A DNA stretch of 64,000 nt from Sphingomonas sp. (GTDB lineage: Bacteria; Pseudomonadota; Alphaproteobacteria; Sphingomonadales; Sphingomonadaceae), in contig NZ_JANYEK010000079.1 in the NCBI RefSeq assembly GCF_025363195.1, positions 31,999-95,998 of the forward strand, written 5' to 3'. Below the pieces are notes generated by a model that was not told the DNA's origin, made no database searches, and saw only the letters and a list, made by a program, of their open reading frames with translations. How positions within the stretch are numbered: position 1 is the first letter of the stretch; each line of letters starts with the position of its first letter. A program made the translations under genes and the position numbers. Positions 1-9,454 of this stretch are shown here, piece after piece.

Positions 1-1
1 C

Positions 2-880
2 AACGGGCTGTACACCAATTTGATGCCGCAGTTCGACGTGACGCAGGCGGCGTTCACCGATGGCTGCGATCGGGCGAATATCGAGGGGGCGGTGGCCGAA
101 GCGTTGGCCGCCGGGCCGCTGAAACTGATCGTGCTGGAAAGCCCGGCCAATCCGACGGCGGCGATTATCGATATCGCGCTGGTGGTGGAGATCGCCGACG
201 CGATCGGCCTGCGCAACGGGCTGAGGCCGCTGGTGGTGGTGGACAACACGCTGCTCGGCCCGATGATGCAGCGCCCGATCGCTCTCGGCGCGGACCTGTG
301 CATGACCAGCCTGACCAAATATTGCGGCGGGCATAGTGACCTGCTGGCGGGTGGCGTCTCGGGTACGGAGGCGCTGGTCGCGCCGCTCCGGTTGCTCCGC
401 ACGACCTTGGGCAGTCATCTCGATCCGTATACCAGCTGGCTGGTGCTGCGCTCGATGGAGACGCTGCACCTTCGCGTCGAGCGGGCGATGGACAATGCCC
501 GCAAGGTGGCCGAATTCCTGCGCGATGCACCCCGGGTGGCGGGTATCACGTTCCTCGGATTTCTGGCGGAGGGAACGCCGCAACGGGCGGTCTATGACCG
601 GCAGTGCAAGGCGGCAGGATCGACCTTTTCCTTCGTCTTGGCTGGCGGTGAGGCGGAGGCGTTTCGTTTCCTCGATGCGCTGAAGCTGTTGCGCTTCGCG
701 GTCAGCCTCGGGGGATCGGAAACGCTGATCACGCATCCGGCGACGACGACGCATTACGCGATTTCCGCGGCAGAGCGCGCGCAGGGCGGCATTACCGATG
801 CAACGTTGCGCCTGTCGGTCGGGATCGAGCATGTCGATGACCTGATCGCCGATCTGGCGCAGGCGCTGGACGCGATCTGA
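2..880 (+). CDS. Cys/Met metabolism PLP-dependent enzyme (5' partial)
   Basis: The reading frame is open to the left edge of the window, so the N-terminus is missing; 292 codons remain. The protein belongs to the cystathionine gamma-synthase / cystathionine beta-lyase / methionine gamma-lyase family. The PLP Schiff-base lysine lies in SLTKYCGGHSD, preceded by the cofactor-contact stretch VVVDNTLLGP, and the C-terminal substrate-domain signature SLGGSETLITHPA is intact. Family members catalyse gamma- or beta-elimination or replacement on sulfur amino acids; I cannot tell which reaction applies here. The stop overlaps the next start (TGATG), so it is probably the upstream part of the flavoprotein/sarcosine oxidase operon and may act on the same substrate pathway. 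Confidence 0.88.
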   Translation, partial: NGLYTNLMPQFDVTQAAFTDGCDRANIEGAVAEALAAGPLKLIVLESPANPTAAIIDIALVVEIADAIGLRNGLRPLVVVDNTLLGPMMQRPIALGADLCMTSLTKYCGGHSDLLAGGVSGTEALVAPLRLLRTTLGSHLDPYTSWLVLRSMETLHLRVERAMDNARKVAEFLRDAPRVAGITFLGFLAEGTPQRAVYDRQCKAAGSTFSFVLAGGEAEAFRFLDALKLLRFAVSLGGSETLITHPATTTHYAISAAERAQGGITDATLRLSVGIEHVDDLIADLAQALDAI

Positions 881-2289
881 TGGCGGTCGATGTCCATGCG
901 ATCGACGGCAAGATTCGGGCGCCGGATAGCCGCTTCGACGTCGTGGTGGTCGGCGCGGGAACCGCCGGGACGGCGGCGGCGATCGCAGCGGCACGGGGCG
1001 GCGCGAGCGTGTTGCTGCTGGACGAACATCCCGTGCCGGGGGCGCTGATCGGCACCGACGTGCCGTTCTATTTCGGTGGCCGGGCGACGGCCGCGGTGCA
1101 GCAATCGGGTCGGATGCTGGAACAGCTGTTCGGCGCCAATCCTGCCCTGGAGCAGGCCTTCGAGGTGGGCGTGGATGTACGGCTCGGCACGGTCGCGTGG
1201 GGGCTGTATGTGAATGGTCCGGCGATGCGCGCCTTGTCCGAACCTTTGCTGGGCATCGCGGATGGCGAGGCGGCGTGCATGGTCGGCTTCGACCGGTTGG
1301 TCTTGGCGACCGGCGCGCGCGACGTGGTGCTGGGCTTTGCCGGATGGTCGCAGCTGGGTGTGATGGGGGCACAGGGTTTTGCGGCCTTGCTCACGCGCTA
1401 TGATGCGCTGGCCAGCCGGCGGGTGCTCGTCGTCGGGTCGGACGCGCTCGGGCTGGAGACGGCGTTGCTCGCGCTGGCGCACGGGATTGCGGTAACCGGC
1501 ATCGTCGAGATCGCTGACCGCGTGCAGGGACCGGCACACCTTGCGGCCCAGGTTGCGGCGGCGGGCGTCGCGGTGTTCCTCGGCCACACGATTGCCGAAG
1601 CGCGCGGCGGGATTGACGGAATCCATGGCGTCACACTCTCGGACGGAGTCCGTATGCAAGACGTGGATTGCGACACGATGGTGCTCGCCATCGGCGCGAT
1701 CCCGGCGACCGAACTGCTGCTCGCCGCCGATGCCAAACCGGACGACCGCATCACGTTGATCGGTGATTGCGCCGACGTCGTGCCGCCCAGCGCCGATCGC
1801 CTGCAGGCCTGGGCCAGCGCGCTCGCAACGTACGCCCCCGTCAATACCATCGTCTGCCAGTGCGAGGACGTCACCCGCGCCGACCTGCTCGGCGTTCAGC
1901 CGCCCAACTATCTTGCCCGTCCGGAGCGCATGGCCGCGCGTTCGCTCGCGTCCTTGCAAGGTGATGGGCCGTCACACCCCGACCAGATCAAGCGCCTGAC
2001 CCGCGCCGGCATGGGCCAGTGTCAGGGCCGCCGCTGCCGCGAACAGGTGCGCTGTCTGCTCGCACAGGCCGACGGTGTCCCGCTCGACCAAATACCGGTC
2101 GCCAGTTTCCGTGCGCCGGTCCGTCCGGTCCCGCTCGCCATCCTCGCCGACTGGCAGGAGGGGGCCGACATGACCACCGGTTGGGACGTGTGGTTCGGCA
2201 TACCGACGCAGTGGACGCCCTATGCGGCGATCGGCACGCCCGCGGAGGCGGAGATCGTGTCTGGACTGGGCGGCAACATGCATGTCTGA
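880..2289 (+). CDS. HcnB/OoxA-like FAD oxidoreductase with BFD-type [2Fe-2S] site
   Basis: 469 aa. An N-terminal Rossmann FAD motif (VVVVGAGTAGTAAAIAAARGG) is followed by a second nucleotide-binding fold (VLVVGSDALGLETALLA) and an FAD-closing GD motif (ITLIGDCADV). The C-terminal third carries cysteines spaced as in BFD-like [2Fe-2S] domains: VCQCEDV, then GQCQGRRC about 60 residues later. This arrangement is known from the alpha/HcnB-type subunits of hydrogen cyanide synthase, opine oxidase and D-hydroxyproline dehydrogenase, which work with a DadA-like partner. The next gene is exactly such a partner, overlapped by 8 bp. No small HcnA-like ferredoxin gene is visible. Inferred role: electron-transfer subunit of a membrane-linked amine or imino-acid dehydrogenase. 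Confidence 0.8.
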   Translation: MAVDVHAIDGKIRAPDSRFDVVVVGAGTAGTAAAIAAARGGASVLLLDEHPVPGALIGTDVPFYFGGRATAAVQQSGRMLEQLFGANPALEQAFEVGVDVRLGTVAWGLYVNGPAMRALSEPLLGIADGEAACMVGFDRLVLATGARDVVLGFAGWSQLGVMGAQGFAALLTRYDALASRRVLVVGSDALGLETALLALAHGIAVTGIVEIADRVQGPAHLAAQVAAAGVAVFLGHTIAEARGGIDGIHGVTLSDGVRMQDVDCDTMVLAIGAIPATELLLAADAKPDDRITLIGDCADVVPPSADRLQAWASALATYAPVNTIVCQCEDVTRADLLGVQPPNYLARPERMAARSLASLQGDGPSHPDQIKRLTRAGMGQCQGRRCREQVRCLLAQADGVPLDQIPVASFRAPVRPVPLAILADWQEGADMTTGWDVWFGIPTQWTPYAAIGTPAEAEIVSGLGGNMHV

Positions 2290-3430
2290 CGGCAGCCTGC
2301 CCACGGGCGCATCGGTCGTCGTCATCGGCGCGGGGGTCACCGGCCTCAGCGCGGGGTGGTGGCTGGCGCGCTCTGGGCTCGACGTCGTCGTGATCGACAA
2401 GGGCATTGTCGGCTGGGAGGCATCGGGTCGCAATGGCGGCGGCGCATCGCATTACCAGAGCCCGCTATTCGCCGAGGAACAGCGGATGTGGCCGCAGATG
2501 GACGATCTGCTCGGCTATCCGACCGAATATGTCCGCGAACGGATCATCATCCAGCGCGATTCCGAATTGCTCGACCATTACCGCGCGGTTGGGCGGATGT
2601 GCACGGCGATGGGATATCAGGTCGACGATCTCGATGCGCGACAGGCACAGGGGATGGTTCCGCTGACCGATCACACCTGCCTTGGCGGCATCCATCTGCG
2701 CTTTGGCGGCCACGCCAATCCGCAGCGTACCGTGCAGGCCTATGCCTGGGCGTTGCAGGATCTGGGCGGGCGCGTCGTGCAGCATTGCCCGGTGCTCGAG
2801 ATTGAAACCCGGGGCGGCAAGGCGAGCGCCGTCGTCACCGCGCGCGGGCGGATCGCCTGCGATGCGCTGGTCGTCGCGGCAGGCCCGCAAACGCAAGCCC
2901 TGATCGCGCCGCTCGGCGTGTACTTCCCACTGGCAGCGGCACGCGCGGAGATGATCGTTACAGAACCCGCACCGCTGATGCCGATTGGAGGCGTGGACGG
3001 GAATGGCCTATATGGTCGCCAAACCTTACGGGGAAACCTCGTCTTCGGGGGTGGCCCGCATGAGTGGATCACCACCGCGCCGGATGGGCCACCGGGTCGT
3101 CCGACCTCTCCACTGGTCCGGAATCTCGCGCGCCGCGTGGCAGAGATGTTTCCCAAGGCCGCGGGCCTGAATGTCATCCGTAGCTGGGCCGGGGTGGTCG
3201 AGAATACACCCGATGGCCGCCCGATTCTCGACCGTCCAGCTGACCCCGGCAACCTCACCGTCGCCACTATGTCGGGCGTCGGGTTCGGCCTCTCGCCGGC
3301 CAGCGGCCATGCGATCCGCGATCTGGTGATCGACGGCGTGTGTTCCTTTGCGGAAATCTCAAAGCTCGGCCTCGCGCGGTTCGCAAGCCTCGAACCCGAT
3401 TGGCGTGAGCAGCGCGGGTGGGCCGCATGA
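2282..3430 (+). CDS. DadA/glycine oxidase-like FAD-dependent oxidoreductase
   Basis: 382 aa from ATG at 2282. The ORF track begins 20 codons earlier at 2222, but that extension is arginine-rich shadow sequence and the family motif begins right after MSDG. The FAD-binding motif is VVVIGAGVTGLSAGWWLARSG, followed by GWEASGRNGGG, typical of the DAO superfamily. The C-terminal GVGFGLSPASG closes the FAD site. Family members oxidise secondary or tertiary amines, D-amino acids or opines. It overlaps the HcnB-like gene by 8 bp and soxB by 4 bp (ATGA), so translation is coupled. It probably forms a heteromeric dehydrogenase with the preceding gene product; the substrate is unknown. Confidence 0.82.
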   Translation: MSDGSLPTGASVVVIGAGVTGLSAGWWLARSGLDVVVIDKGIVGWEASGRNGGGASHYQSPLFAEEQRMWPQMDDLLGYPTEYVRERIIIQRDSELLDHYRAVGRMCTAMGYQVDDLDARQAQGMVPLTDHTCLGGIHLRFGGHANPQRTVQAYAWALQDLGGRVVQHCPVLEIETRGGKASAVVTARGRIACDALVVAAGPQTQALIAPLGVYFPLAAARAEMIVTEPAPLMPIGGVDGNGLYGRQTLRGNLVFGGGPHEWITTAPDGPPGRPTSPLVRNLARRVAEMFPKAAGLNVIRSWAGVVENTPDGRPILDRPADPGNLTVATMSGVGFGLSPASGHAIRDLVIDGVCSFAEISKLGLARFASLEPDWREQRGWAA

Positions 3431-4683
3431 AGCGCTACTCGGCGCTGGCGCTGCTGAAAGCTGGCCTGAACGGACAGCGTGGCTGGGACCGGGCGTGGCG
3501 CGATCCCGTGCCGAAAAGCCACTATGACGTGATCGTCATCGGCGGCGGCGGGCATGGCCTGTCGACGGCCTATTACCTCGCGAAGGTCCACGGCATTCGC
3601 AACGTCGCGGTGCTTGAAAAGGGCTGGATCGGCGGTGGCAATACTGGGCGCAATACCACCATCGTGCGGTCCAATTATCGCCAGAAGGCGCTGCATGACC
3701 TGTTCGAATTCTCGCTCAAATTGTGGGAGGGGATGAGTGACGAGCTGAATTACAACGTTATGTTCTCGCCCCGTGGCGCGCTGTTTCTCGGTCATTCCGA
3801 CAGCGACTTGACGCAGCTCGCCCAGCGTGGCGATGCGCTGCGCTGTTCGGGCATCGATGCCGATCTGTTGGGCAAGGAGGAGGTGCACAAACTTTGCCCT
3901 GTGCTCGACATGTCGGAGGGCGCGCGCTTCCCGATTCATGGCGGGCTGATCCAGAAACGCGGCGGCACCGCGCGGCACGATGCGGTCGCCTGGGGCTATG
4001 CCCGCGCCGCCGACGCGTTGGGCGTGGACGTGATCCAGAATTGCGAAGTGACCGGGCTGACGATGGCCGGCGGGCGCGTCACCGGGTTGGAGACGACACG
4101 CGGCAGCATCGGCGCGGGGCGCGTCGGCATCTGCGTTGCGGGGAATAGCGGACCAGTCGCGGCGCTTGCGGGCATCAAGCTGCCGATCGAGGCGCAGACC
4201 TTGCAGGCGTTCGTCACCGAACCGGTCAAGCCGATGATCGACACGGTGATCATGTCGCAATCGCTGCATTGCTATATCAGCCAGTCGGACAAAGGCGGCA
4301 TCGTGCTCGGCGGCGATCCCGATCAGTTTCCAAGCTATGCCCAGCGCGGCCTGCCTGTCCGTATCGAGAAAGCGGCGGCGGAGGCGATTGCATTGGTGCC
4401 CGCCTTGTCGCGCCTGAGGATGGTACGGTGCTGGTCCGGCACGACGGACATGAGTTTCGACGGATCGCCGATCATCTCCGCGCTCCCGGTCGACCAGCTC
4501 TATCTCAACGGCGGCTGGTGTTATGGCGGGTTCAAGGCCACGCCCGCCTCGGGCTGGACGTATGCGCATCTGCTTGCGACGGGGCAGAGCCATCCGCTCG
4601 CTGCGCCGTTCGCGCTGGATCGCTTCGTGCGCGGCGCCACCATCGATGAAAGCGGGGTCGGCTTCATGCCGCAATTGCGCTGA
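3427..4683 (+). CDS. soxB: Sarcosine oxidase subunit beta
   Basis: 418 aa from ATG at 3427, which overlaps the previous TGA as ATGA; a GTG at 3418 is an alternative. This is the flavin-bearing catalytic subunit of heterotetrameric sarcosine oxidase, which oxidises sarcosine to glycine and a methylene unit passed to tetrahydrofolate. The FAD motif is VIVIGGGGHGLSTAYYLAK; NTGRNTTIVRSNYR is a beta-subunit hallmark. The stretch GGTARHDAV carries the histidine that bears covalent FMN in characterised enzymes. The C-terminal GGWCYGGFKATPASG closes the substrate/FAD site. It sits in the canonical B-D-A-G gene order, with soxD starting at TGATG. Confidence 0.95.
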   Translation: MKRYSALALLKAGLNGQRGWDRAWRDPVPKSHYDVIVIGGGGHGLSTAYYLAKVHGIRNVAVLEKGWIGGGNTGRNTTIVRSNYRQKALHDLFEFSLKLWEGMSDELNYNVMFSPRGALFLGHSDSDLTQLAQRGDALRCSGIDADLLGKEEVHKLCPVLDMSEGARFPIHGGLIQKRGGTARHDAVAWGYARAADALGVDVIQNCEVTGLTMAGGRVTGLETTRGSIGAGRVGICVAGNSGPVAALAGIKLPIEAQTLQAFVTEPVKPMIDTVIMSQSLHCYISQSDKGGIVLGGDPDQFPSYAQRGLPVRIEKAAAEAIALVPALSRLRMVRCWSGTTDMSFDGSPIISALPVDQLYLNGGWCYGGFKATPASGWTYAHLLATGQSHPLAAPFALDRFVRGATIDESGVGFMPQLR

Positions 4684-4946
4684 TGATGCAGATTGATTGC
4701 CCCCATTGCGGCAAGCGCGCGCAGGTGGAATTCGCCTATGAGCGCACGCTCGATTCGGTCGTGACCTTGTCGATGCCGGCGGATGAGGCGGTTGGGCGAT
4801 TATATGCGCGGGAAAATCCGCGGGGGCTGGACGATGAGTTGTGGCGGCATTCTTATGGCTGTCGACAATGGGTCGTCCTGCGGCGGCATCGGCGGACGCA
4901 TGAGATCGTCTCGGTCGAGGCGTTCGCCCAATGGCCAAGCGCATGA
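4683..4946 (+). CDS. soxD: Sarcosine oxidase subunit delta
   Basis: 87 aa. A small zinc-binding subunit of heterotetrameric sarcosine oxidase, with no catalytic role of its own. The zinc ligands are visible as DCPHCG near the N-terminus and HSYGC about 50 residues later, the spacing expected of the family. Its start overlaps the soxB stop (TGATG) and its stop overlaps the soxA start (ATGA at 4943). Length is at the shorter end of what is usual for SoxD. Codon use resembles its neighbours. Confidence 0.93.
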   Translation: MMQIDCPHCGKRAQVEFAYERTLDSVVTLSMPADEAVGRLYARENPRGLDDELWRHSYGCRQWVVLRRHRRTHEIVSVEAFAQWPSA

Positions 4947-7675
4947 CCGGGCCATCGCGACGCGGCGACAAGGGGATGTTGCGCTTCACCTTCGACGGCA
5001 AGGCGATGCTGGCGCGCGAGGGCGATACGCTGGCGGCAGCGCTGCTGGCCAACGGCATCGGGCTGGTCGCGCGCAGCTTCAAATATCATCGCCCGCGCGG
5101 CATCATGGCGGCGGGGGTCGAGGAGCCCAATGCCCTGGTGACGGTCGGTAGTGGTGGACGGACCGAGCCGAACACGCGGGCCACCGACGTGTTCGTCTAT
5201 GACGGTCTCGTCGCCGTCAGCCAGAATCGCTGGCCGTCGCTGGCGGTGGATATCGGCGCGGTGAATGGCCTTGTCGCGCGATTCCTGCCGGCGGGCTTCT
5301 ATTACAAAACGTTCTTCGGGCCGCCGTCGCGCTGGATGCTGTACGAACGTGTTATCCGCCGCGCTGCCGGGTTGGGTAAAGCCCCGGTCGCAGCGGACCC
5401 GGACCGGTTCGAACATCGCAGCGCCTTCTGCGACACATTGGTGGTCGGCGCCGGCCCCGCCGGCATCGCGGCGGCGCTGGATGCGGCAGGGGCAGGCGGC
5501 AGGGTGATGCTGGTCGAACAGGACCGTGCGCCGATCGCCTATCGCACCACGCTGGAAGCGGTGGGCGTTCGCGTGCTGCTGCGCACGACGGCATCCGGCG
5601 TGTGGGATCACGGCTTCGTCACGGCGTCGGAACGGCTGGTCGAACCGGGCCAGCCCGCCAGTCCTGGCCAGCAGGTCCAGCGCCTCTGGCATATTCGTGC
5701 GGCAAAGATCGTCCTGGCGACCGGGGCGATCGAGCGTCCCGTGACCTTCTCCGGCAACGACCGGCCCGGCGTGATGCTCGCGGGGGCGGTGACGACCTAT
5801 ATCCGGCGTTATGGCGTCCTGCCGGGGCAACGCGCCGTGATCGCAACCAACAATGACGACGCCTATGCGACTGCCTTCGCCATCGCCGATGCGGGCGGGA
5901 CGATCGCCGCGATCCTGGATTCGCGGCCCGAATTGAGTGCGGTCGCGGCCAAGGCCAAGACGCTGTTTCCCGTCTTCACCAACGCCTTCCCACTATCGGT
6001 AAAAGGCAGCGCCGGGGGCTTGAGCGTCGTGAAGGCTGATATCTGGACTGAAACATTCAGCTATCAAGCCGATCTGCTTGCGATGTCGGGCGGGTTCACG
6101 CCGACCGTTCACCTGCACAGTCAGGCAGGGGGTACACTTGATTGGCGTGAGGATATTCAGGCGTTCGTGCCCGGCGCCGGGCCGGCATGGATCACCAGCG
6201 TCGGCAGTGCGGCGGGAGAGGTCGCGCCGATCGCGCCCGCCATCGCCGATCTGCCGGATGCCAAGCACAGCTTTATCGATTTCCAGAACGACGTCGCCGC
6301 TTCGGACATCGATCTCGCCTGGACGGAAGGCTATCGCTCAGTCGAACATCTCAAGCGCTACACCACGCTTGGCATGGCGACGGATCAGGGCAAGCTCGGC
6401 AACATGGCCGCGCTCGCCCGATTGGCCTCGGCAGGGGGCGTGACGATCCCACAGGCCGGTCTCACCACCTTCCGTCCGCCCTACACCCCGCTCACGCTTG
6501 CGACGTTGGCGGGGGCGGATGGCGGCGGCCATGCCGCTCCGACGCGCCGCATCGCCTTGTACGACCGGCACCAGCGGCATTCTCCCTTATGGCAACCGCT
6601 CGGCCTGTGGCATCGCCCTCGCGCCTATCCCCAGGCTGGTGAAACGCTGCACGCCGCCGCGCTGCGCGAGGCGCGCGCCGTGCGGACGACGGCTGGTGTC
6701 GTCGATGTCTCTACCCTCGCCAAGTTCGCGGTGAAGGGGCCGGATGCTGCCGCCTTCCTCGAGATCGTCTGCGCGACCGGCATCGTCAAGCTGGCGGTCG
6801 GGCGCGGGCGCTACACCTTCATGCTGCGCGAAGACGGCATGGTAATGGACGACGGCACGGTCTGGCGACTGGGGGAAACCGACTATCTGCTGACCAGTTC
6901 GACCGGCGGAGCAGAACGGATGGAGGGGCATCTGTCCTATTGCCACCGCGTGCTGGCACCGCATTTGCGCGTGTCGGTGGTCGGGCAGCAGGAGCATCTG
7001 GCCGGAATTGCTTTGGCCGGGCCGCTAGCATCGCAGATCCTGCGCGAAGTTTCCAATATCGAGCCGCCCGCGCACATGGGGCTGGCGCGTTGCGTTGTCG
7101 CCGACGTTGCGGTGCTGGTACTGGCAGCGAGCTATAGCGGCGAGCGCGCGTTCGAAATCTATGCCGCCGGGCATGACGCCGGGCCGGTCTGGGATGGGCT
7201 GGAGGCGGCGGTCGTTGCCCGGGGCGGGTGCCCCTACGGTCTTGAAGCGCTGGAGTTTCTGCGGATCGAAAAAGGCCATGTCGTGATCGGTGGCGAGGCC
7301 GACGGGCGCACCACTCCCCACGATCTCGGCTTCACCAAGATGTTGCGCAAGGCGGGCGGTTATGTCGGGGCGCAGGCGTTGACGCGACCGGCACTGGCCG
7401 CGTCGGATCGCCTGCAACTCGTCGGCCTGGTGTCGGACGATCCGATACCGGAAGGCGGCATGCTGGTGCTCGGCAAGGACGTTCAGGGCCACGTTACCGC
7501 CGCCGCGCCACGTATTCTGGAACAAGGTGCCGTTGCCCTGGGATTGCTTGCCGGGGGGGGCGCGCGGATCGGCGAGACGTTGATCGCAACATCGCCGACG
7601 CGGGCCATGCAGACCCGCGTCATCGTCACGGTGCCGATGTTTCACGATCCCGAAGGGACGCGCTATCGTGATTGA
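4943..7675 (+). CDS. soxA: Sarcosine oxidase subunit alpha
   Basis: 910 aa from ATG 4943, which overlaps the soxD TGA; an ATG at 4931 is also possible. Domains in order: an N-terminal Fer2_4-like fold lacking cluster cysteines (to about residue 100, LRFTFDGKAMLAREG...), an NAD/FAD-type nucleotide fold (VVGAGPAGIAAALDAAG), the alpha-subunit signature DFQNDVAASDIDLA and KRYTTLGMATDQGK, and a C-terminal GcvT-like domain that binds tetrahydrofolate (VVDVSTLAKFAVKGP...). It channels the methylene group to THF. The protein is shorter than the usual 960-1000 aa. After LVEQD the sequence goes almost directly to TTLEAVGVRVLLRTT, so a segment that normally follows the nucleotide fold appears missing. 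Confidence 0.94.
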   Translation: MTGPSRRGDKGMLRFTFDGKAMLAREGDTLAAALLANGIGLVARSFKYHRPRGIMAAGVEEPNALVTVGSGGRTEPNTRATDVFVYDGLVAVSQNRWPSLAVDIGAVNGLVARFLPAGFYYKTFFGPPSRWMLYERVIRRAAGLGKAPVAADPDRFEHRSAFCDTLVVGAGPAGIAAALDAAGAGGRVMLVEQDRAPIAYRTTLEAVGVRVLLRTTASGVWDHGFVTASERLVEPGQPASPGQQVQRLWHIRAAKIVLATGAIERPVTFSGNDRPGVMLAGAVTTYIRRYGVLPGQRAVIATNNDDAYATAFAIADAGGTIAAILDSRPELSAVAAKAKTLFPVFTNAFPLSVKGSAGGLSVVKADIWTETFSYQADLLAMSGGFTPTVHLHSQAGGTLDWREDIQAFVPGAGPAWITSVGSAAGEVAPIAPAIADLPDAKHSFIDFQNDVAASDIDLAWTEGYRSVEHLKRYTTLGMATDQGKLGNMAALARLASAGGVTIPQAGLTTFRPPYTPLTLATLAGADGGGHAAPTRRIALYDRHQRHSPLWQPLGLWHRPRAYPQAGETLHAAALREARAVRTTAGVVDVSTLAKFAVKGPDAAAFLEIVCATGIVKLAVGRGRYTFMLREDGMVMDDGTVWRLGETDYLLTSSTGGAERMEGHLSYCHRVLAPHLRVSVVGQQEHLAGIALAGPLASQILREVSNIEPPAHMGLARCVVADVAVLVLAASYSGERAFEIYAAGHDAGPVWDGLEAAVVARGGCPYGLEALEFLRIEKGHVVIGGEADGRTTPHDLGFTKMLRKAGGYVGAQALTRPALAASDRLQLVGLVSDDPIPEGGMLVLGKDVQGHVTAAAPRILEQGAVALGLLAGGGARIGETLIATSPTRAMQTRVIVTVPMFHDPEGTRYRD

Positions 7676-8117
7676 CGGCGTCACCTTCACGCTAGCGCCC
7701 GCATGCGACCTGCTGTCGCTCGATCTGTGGGAGGGCGACCTGCCCGACTTGGGGCTGGTTCGCGCGCTCAGGGTCGAGCCGACGCGCTGGTGGCTGGTCG
7801 ATGCCGGCGACCGGATCGCCGGCATTGCAGCGGCATTGGGCACGCGCGGTGCGATCACCCCGTTCGGCGGCGGGATGGTCCGCGCGACGCTCACCGGGCC
7901 GGGCTGGCGGGATCTGCTGTTGGTCAGTGGCTTTTTCGATACGGAAGACCAAGGCTTCGGGCCGGGCCAGGTGGCCAGCACGGTGATCCATCACGTCCCG
8001 GTCAGGATCGCGCCGCTCGCGGACGATGTCTGCGAGCTGTTCTGCCCCGCCAGCCTGTCCGCCACGCTGGCGGATTTGTGGCGTGACGCTACGATCGCAG
8101 GCTCACCGGGGGGATGA
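7668..8117 (+). CDS. soxG: Sarcosine oxidase subunit gamma
   Basis: 149 aa from GTG 7668, overlapping the soxA stop by 8 bp. A small GcvT-like accessory subunit of the heterotetrameric enzyme. It is short for the family (often 180-200 aa) and divergent, but the C-terminal ASTVIHHVPVRIAPLADDVCELFCPASL matches the conserved end of SoxG. Position at the end of soxBDA strongly supports the call. Its stop overlaps the start of the transporter gene (ATGA). Confidence 0.85.
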   Translation: MIDGVTFTLAPACDLLSLDLWEGDLPDLGLVRALRVEPTRWWLVDAGDRIAGIAAALGTRGAITPFGGGMVRATLTGPGWRDLLLVSGFFDTEDQGFGPGQVASTVIHHVPVRIAPLADDVCELFCPASLSATLADLWRDATIAGSPGG

Positions 8118-9448
8118 CGATGACGACCGACCATGATGCACCGAGCCTGTCGCCCGCGCGCTGGTACGTCGTTTTCATCCTGTCGCTGGTCTATGCGGTC
8201 AACATCGCCGACCGCTATGTCGTCTCTACCGTGTTGGAGCCGATCCGCATCGAATTCGGCCTGTCGGATTCGGGCGTGGGCTGGCTGACCGGCGTGTCGC
8301 TCGCCTTCTTCTACATCACCATCGGCCTGCCGATCGCGCGCGTGGCCGATCGCTCCAATCGCCGCAACATCGTCGCGGCGGCGATGATCCTGTGGTCGGC
8401 GATGACGGCGTTGCTCGGCTTGACGCAGAATTATTGGCAGTTCCTGCTCGCGCGGATCGGCGTCGGCGTCGGCGAGGCGGGCGGCACGCCGCCCTCCACC
8501 TCGATCATCGCCGACAATTTTCCGCGCGGGCGGCGCGCTTATGCGCTGACGATCTATGCGCTCGGCCTGCCGCTCGGTGCATGGCTGGGATCGAGCGTGG
8601 CGGGCGCGATCGTCGATCATTTCCACAGCTGGCGCGCGGCGTTCATCGCCCTGGGCGTACCCGGCGTGATCTTCGGCCTGATCATCCTGCTGACGGTGCG
8701 CGAGCCGATCCGCGGCCGGTTCGAGATGGTGACGGAGAACAGCGCGCCCCCGGCCACCTTCCGCGAAACGTGCCGCTTCCTGTGGACCCAGCGGTCGGCG
8801 TGGCACATCAACGCGGCGGGCACGATCATCTGCCTGTGGGGCTGGGGCCTGCTGTTCTGGACGCAGACCTATTTCGAGCGCGCCTATCACCTGTCCACGG
8901 CGGAGGCCGGTGCCCGGCTCGGGACGGTCTATTTCTGGGCGGGCATCATGGCGACGATCGCCACCAGCGCGGTGCTCGCGTTGCCGCAGATGCAGGATGC
9001 GAAACGCATCGCCCGCTTCCTCGGCGCGATCGTGATCTTGTCGACCATCCCGTCCTTCATGATCTACTGGACGCATTCGCTGAAGGTGGCGACTGCGATG
9101 CTGTGGATCGTGATCCCCGCCGTGTATCTCTATGTCGGCCCGACGATGGCGTTGCTGCTCAACTTCATCCCGCCGCAGATGCGCGCGCAGGGGATGGCGA
9201 TCAGCCTGCTCACCGCCAACGTCGCCAATTTGATCGTCGCGCCTGCGGTCGTGGGCTGGGCCAGCGACATGCTCGTCGCGCCGCTCGGCAGCAATACGGA
9301 ATCGCTCCGCTACGCCCTGCTCGGATTGTCCCTGACCGGATTCTGGGCCGGCTATCATTATCTCACCAGCGTACGGACCTATGGCCCGGACGACGAACGC
9401 GTGCGCCAGGCCAGCATGGCCGTCCCGGCACGATCGCAGGAGGCCTGA
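8114..9448 (+). CDS. MFS transporter (Spinster-like family)
   Basis: 444 aa. About 12 hydrophobic segments are visible, with the first transmembrane helix at VVFILSLVYAVNIADRYVV. The cytoplasmic loop between helices 2 and 3 carries RVADRSNRRNI, the MFS motif A region. GEAGGTPPSTSIIADNFPRGRRA is typical of the Spinster/hexuronate-like clade widely present in sphingomonads. It overlaps soxG (ATGA) and precedes purU, so it is probably the uptake system for the N-methyl compound oxidised by the operon. The substrate cannot be read from the sequence. Confidence 0.87.
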   Translation: MTMTTDHDAPSLSPARWYVVFILSLVYAVNIADRYVVSTVLEPIRIEFGLSDSGVGWLTGVSLAFFYITIGLPIARVADRSNRRNIVAAAMILWSAMTALLGLTQNYWQFLLARIGVGVGEAGGTPPSTSIIADNFPRGRRAYALTIYALGLPLGAWLGSSVAGAIVDHFHSWRAAFIALGVPGVIFGLIILLTVREPIRGRFEMVTENSAPPATFRETCRFLWTQRSAWHINAAGTIICLWGWGLLFWTQTYFERAYHLSTAEAGARLGTVYFWAGIMATIATSAVLALPQMQDAKRIARFLGAIVILSTIPSFMIYWTHSLKVATAMLWIVIPAVYLYVGPTMALLLNFIPPQMRAQGMAISLLTANVANLIVAPAVVGWASDMLVAPLGSNTESLRYALLGLSLTGFWAGYHYLTSVRTYGPDDERVRQASMAVPARSQEA

Positions 9449-9454
9449 ACTTCC

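Noticed and set aside
1493-1498. GTAACC inside the HcnB-like gene, tested as SigF-type promoter
   Set aside because: No CGAA 16 nt downstream; the same holds for GTAACC at about 20616, 31105, 38826 (minus) and 61376.
754-1959. 401-aa minus-strand ORF opposite the HcnB-like gene
   Set aside because: Rich in Arg/His/Gln without any family motif; a mirror of the real plus-strand gene, as is common in high-GC DNA.
2740-5082. 780-aa minus-strand ORF across dadA-like, soxB and soxD
   Set aside because: Runs through four overlapped genes with clear motifs on the plus strand; no domain recognised in the minus frame.
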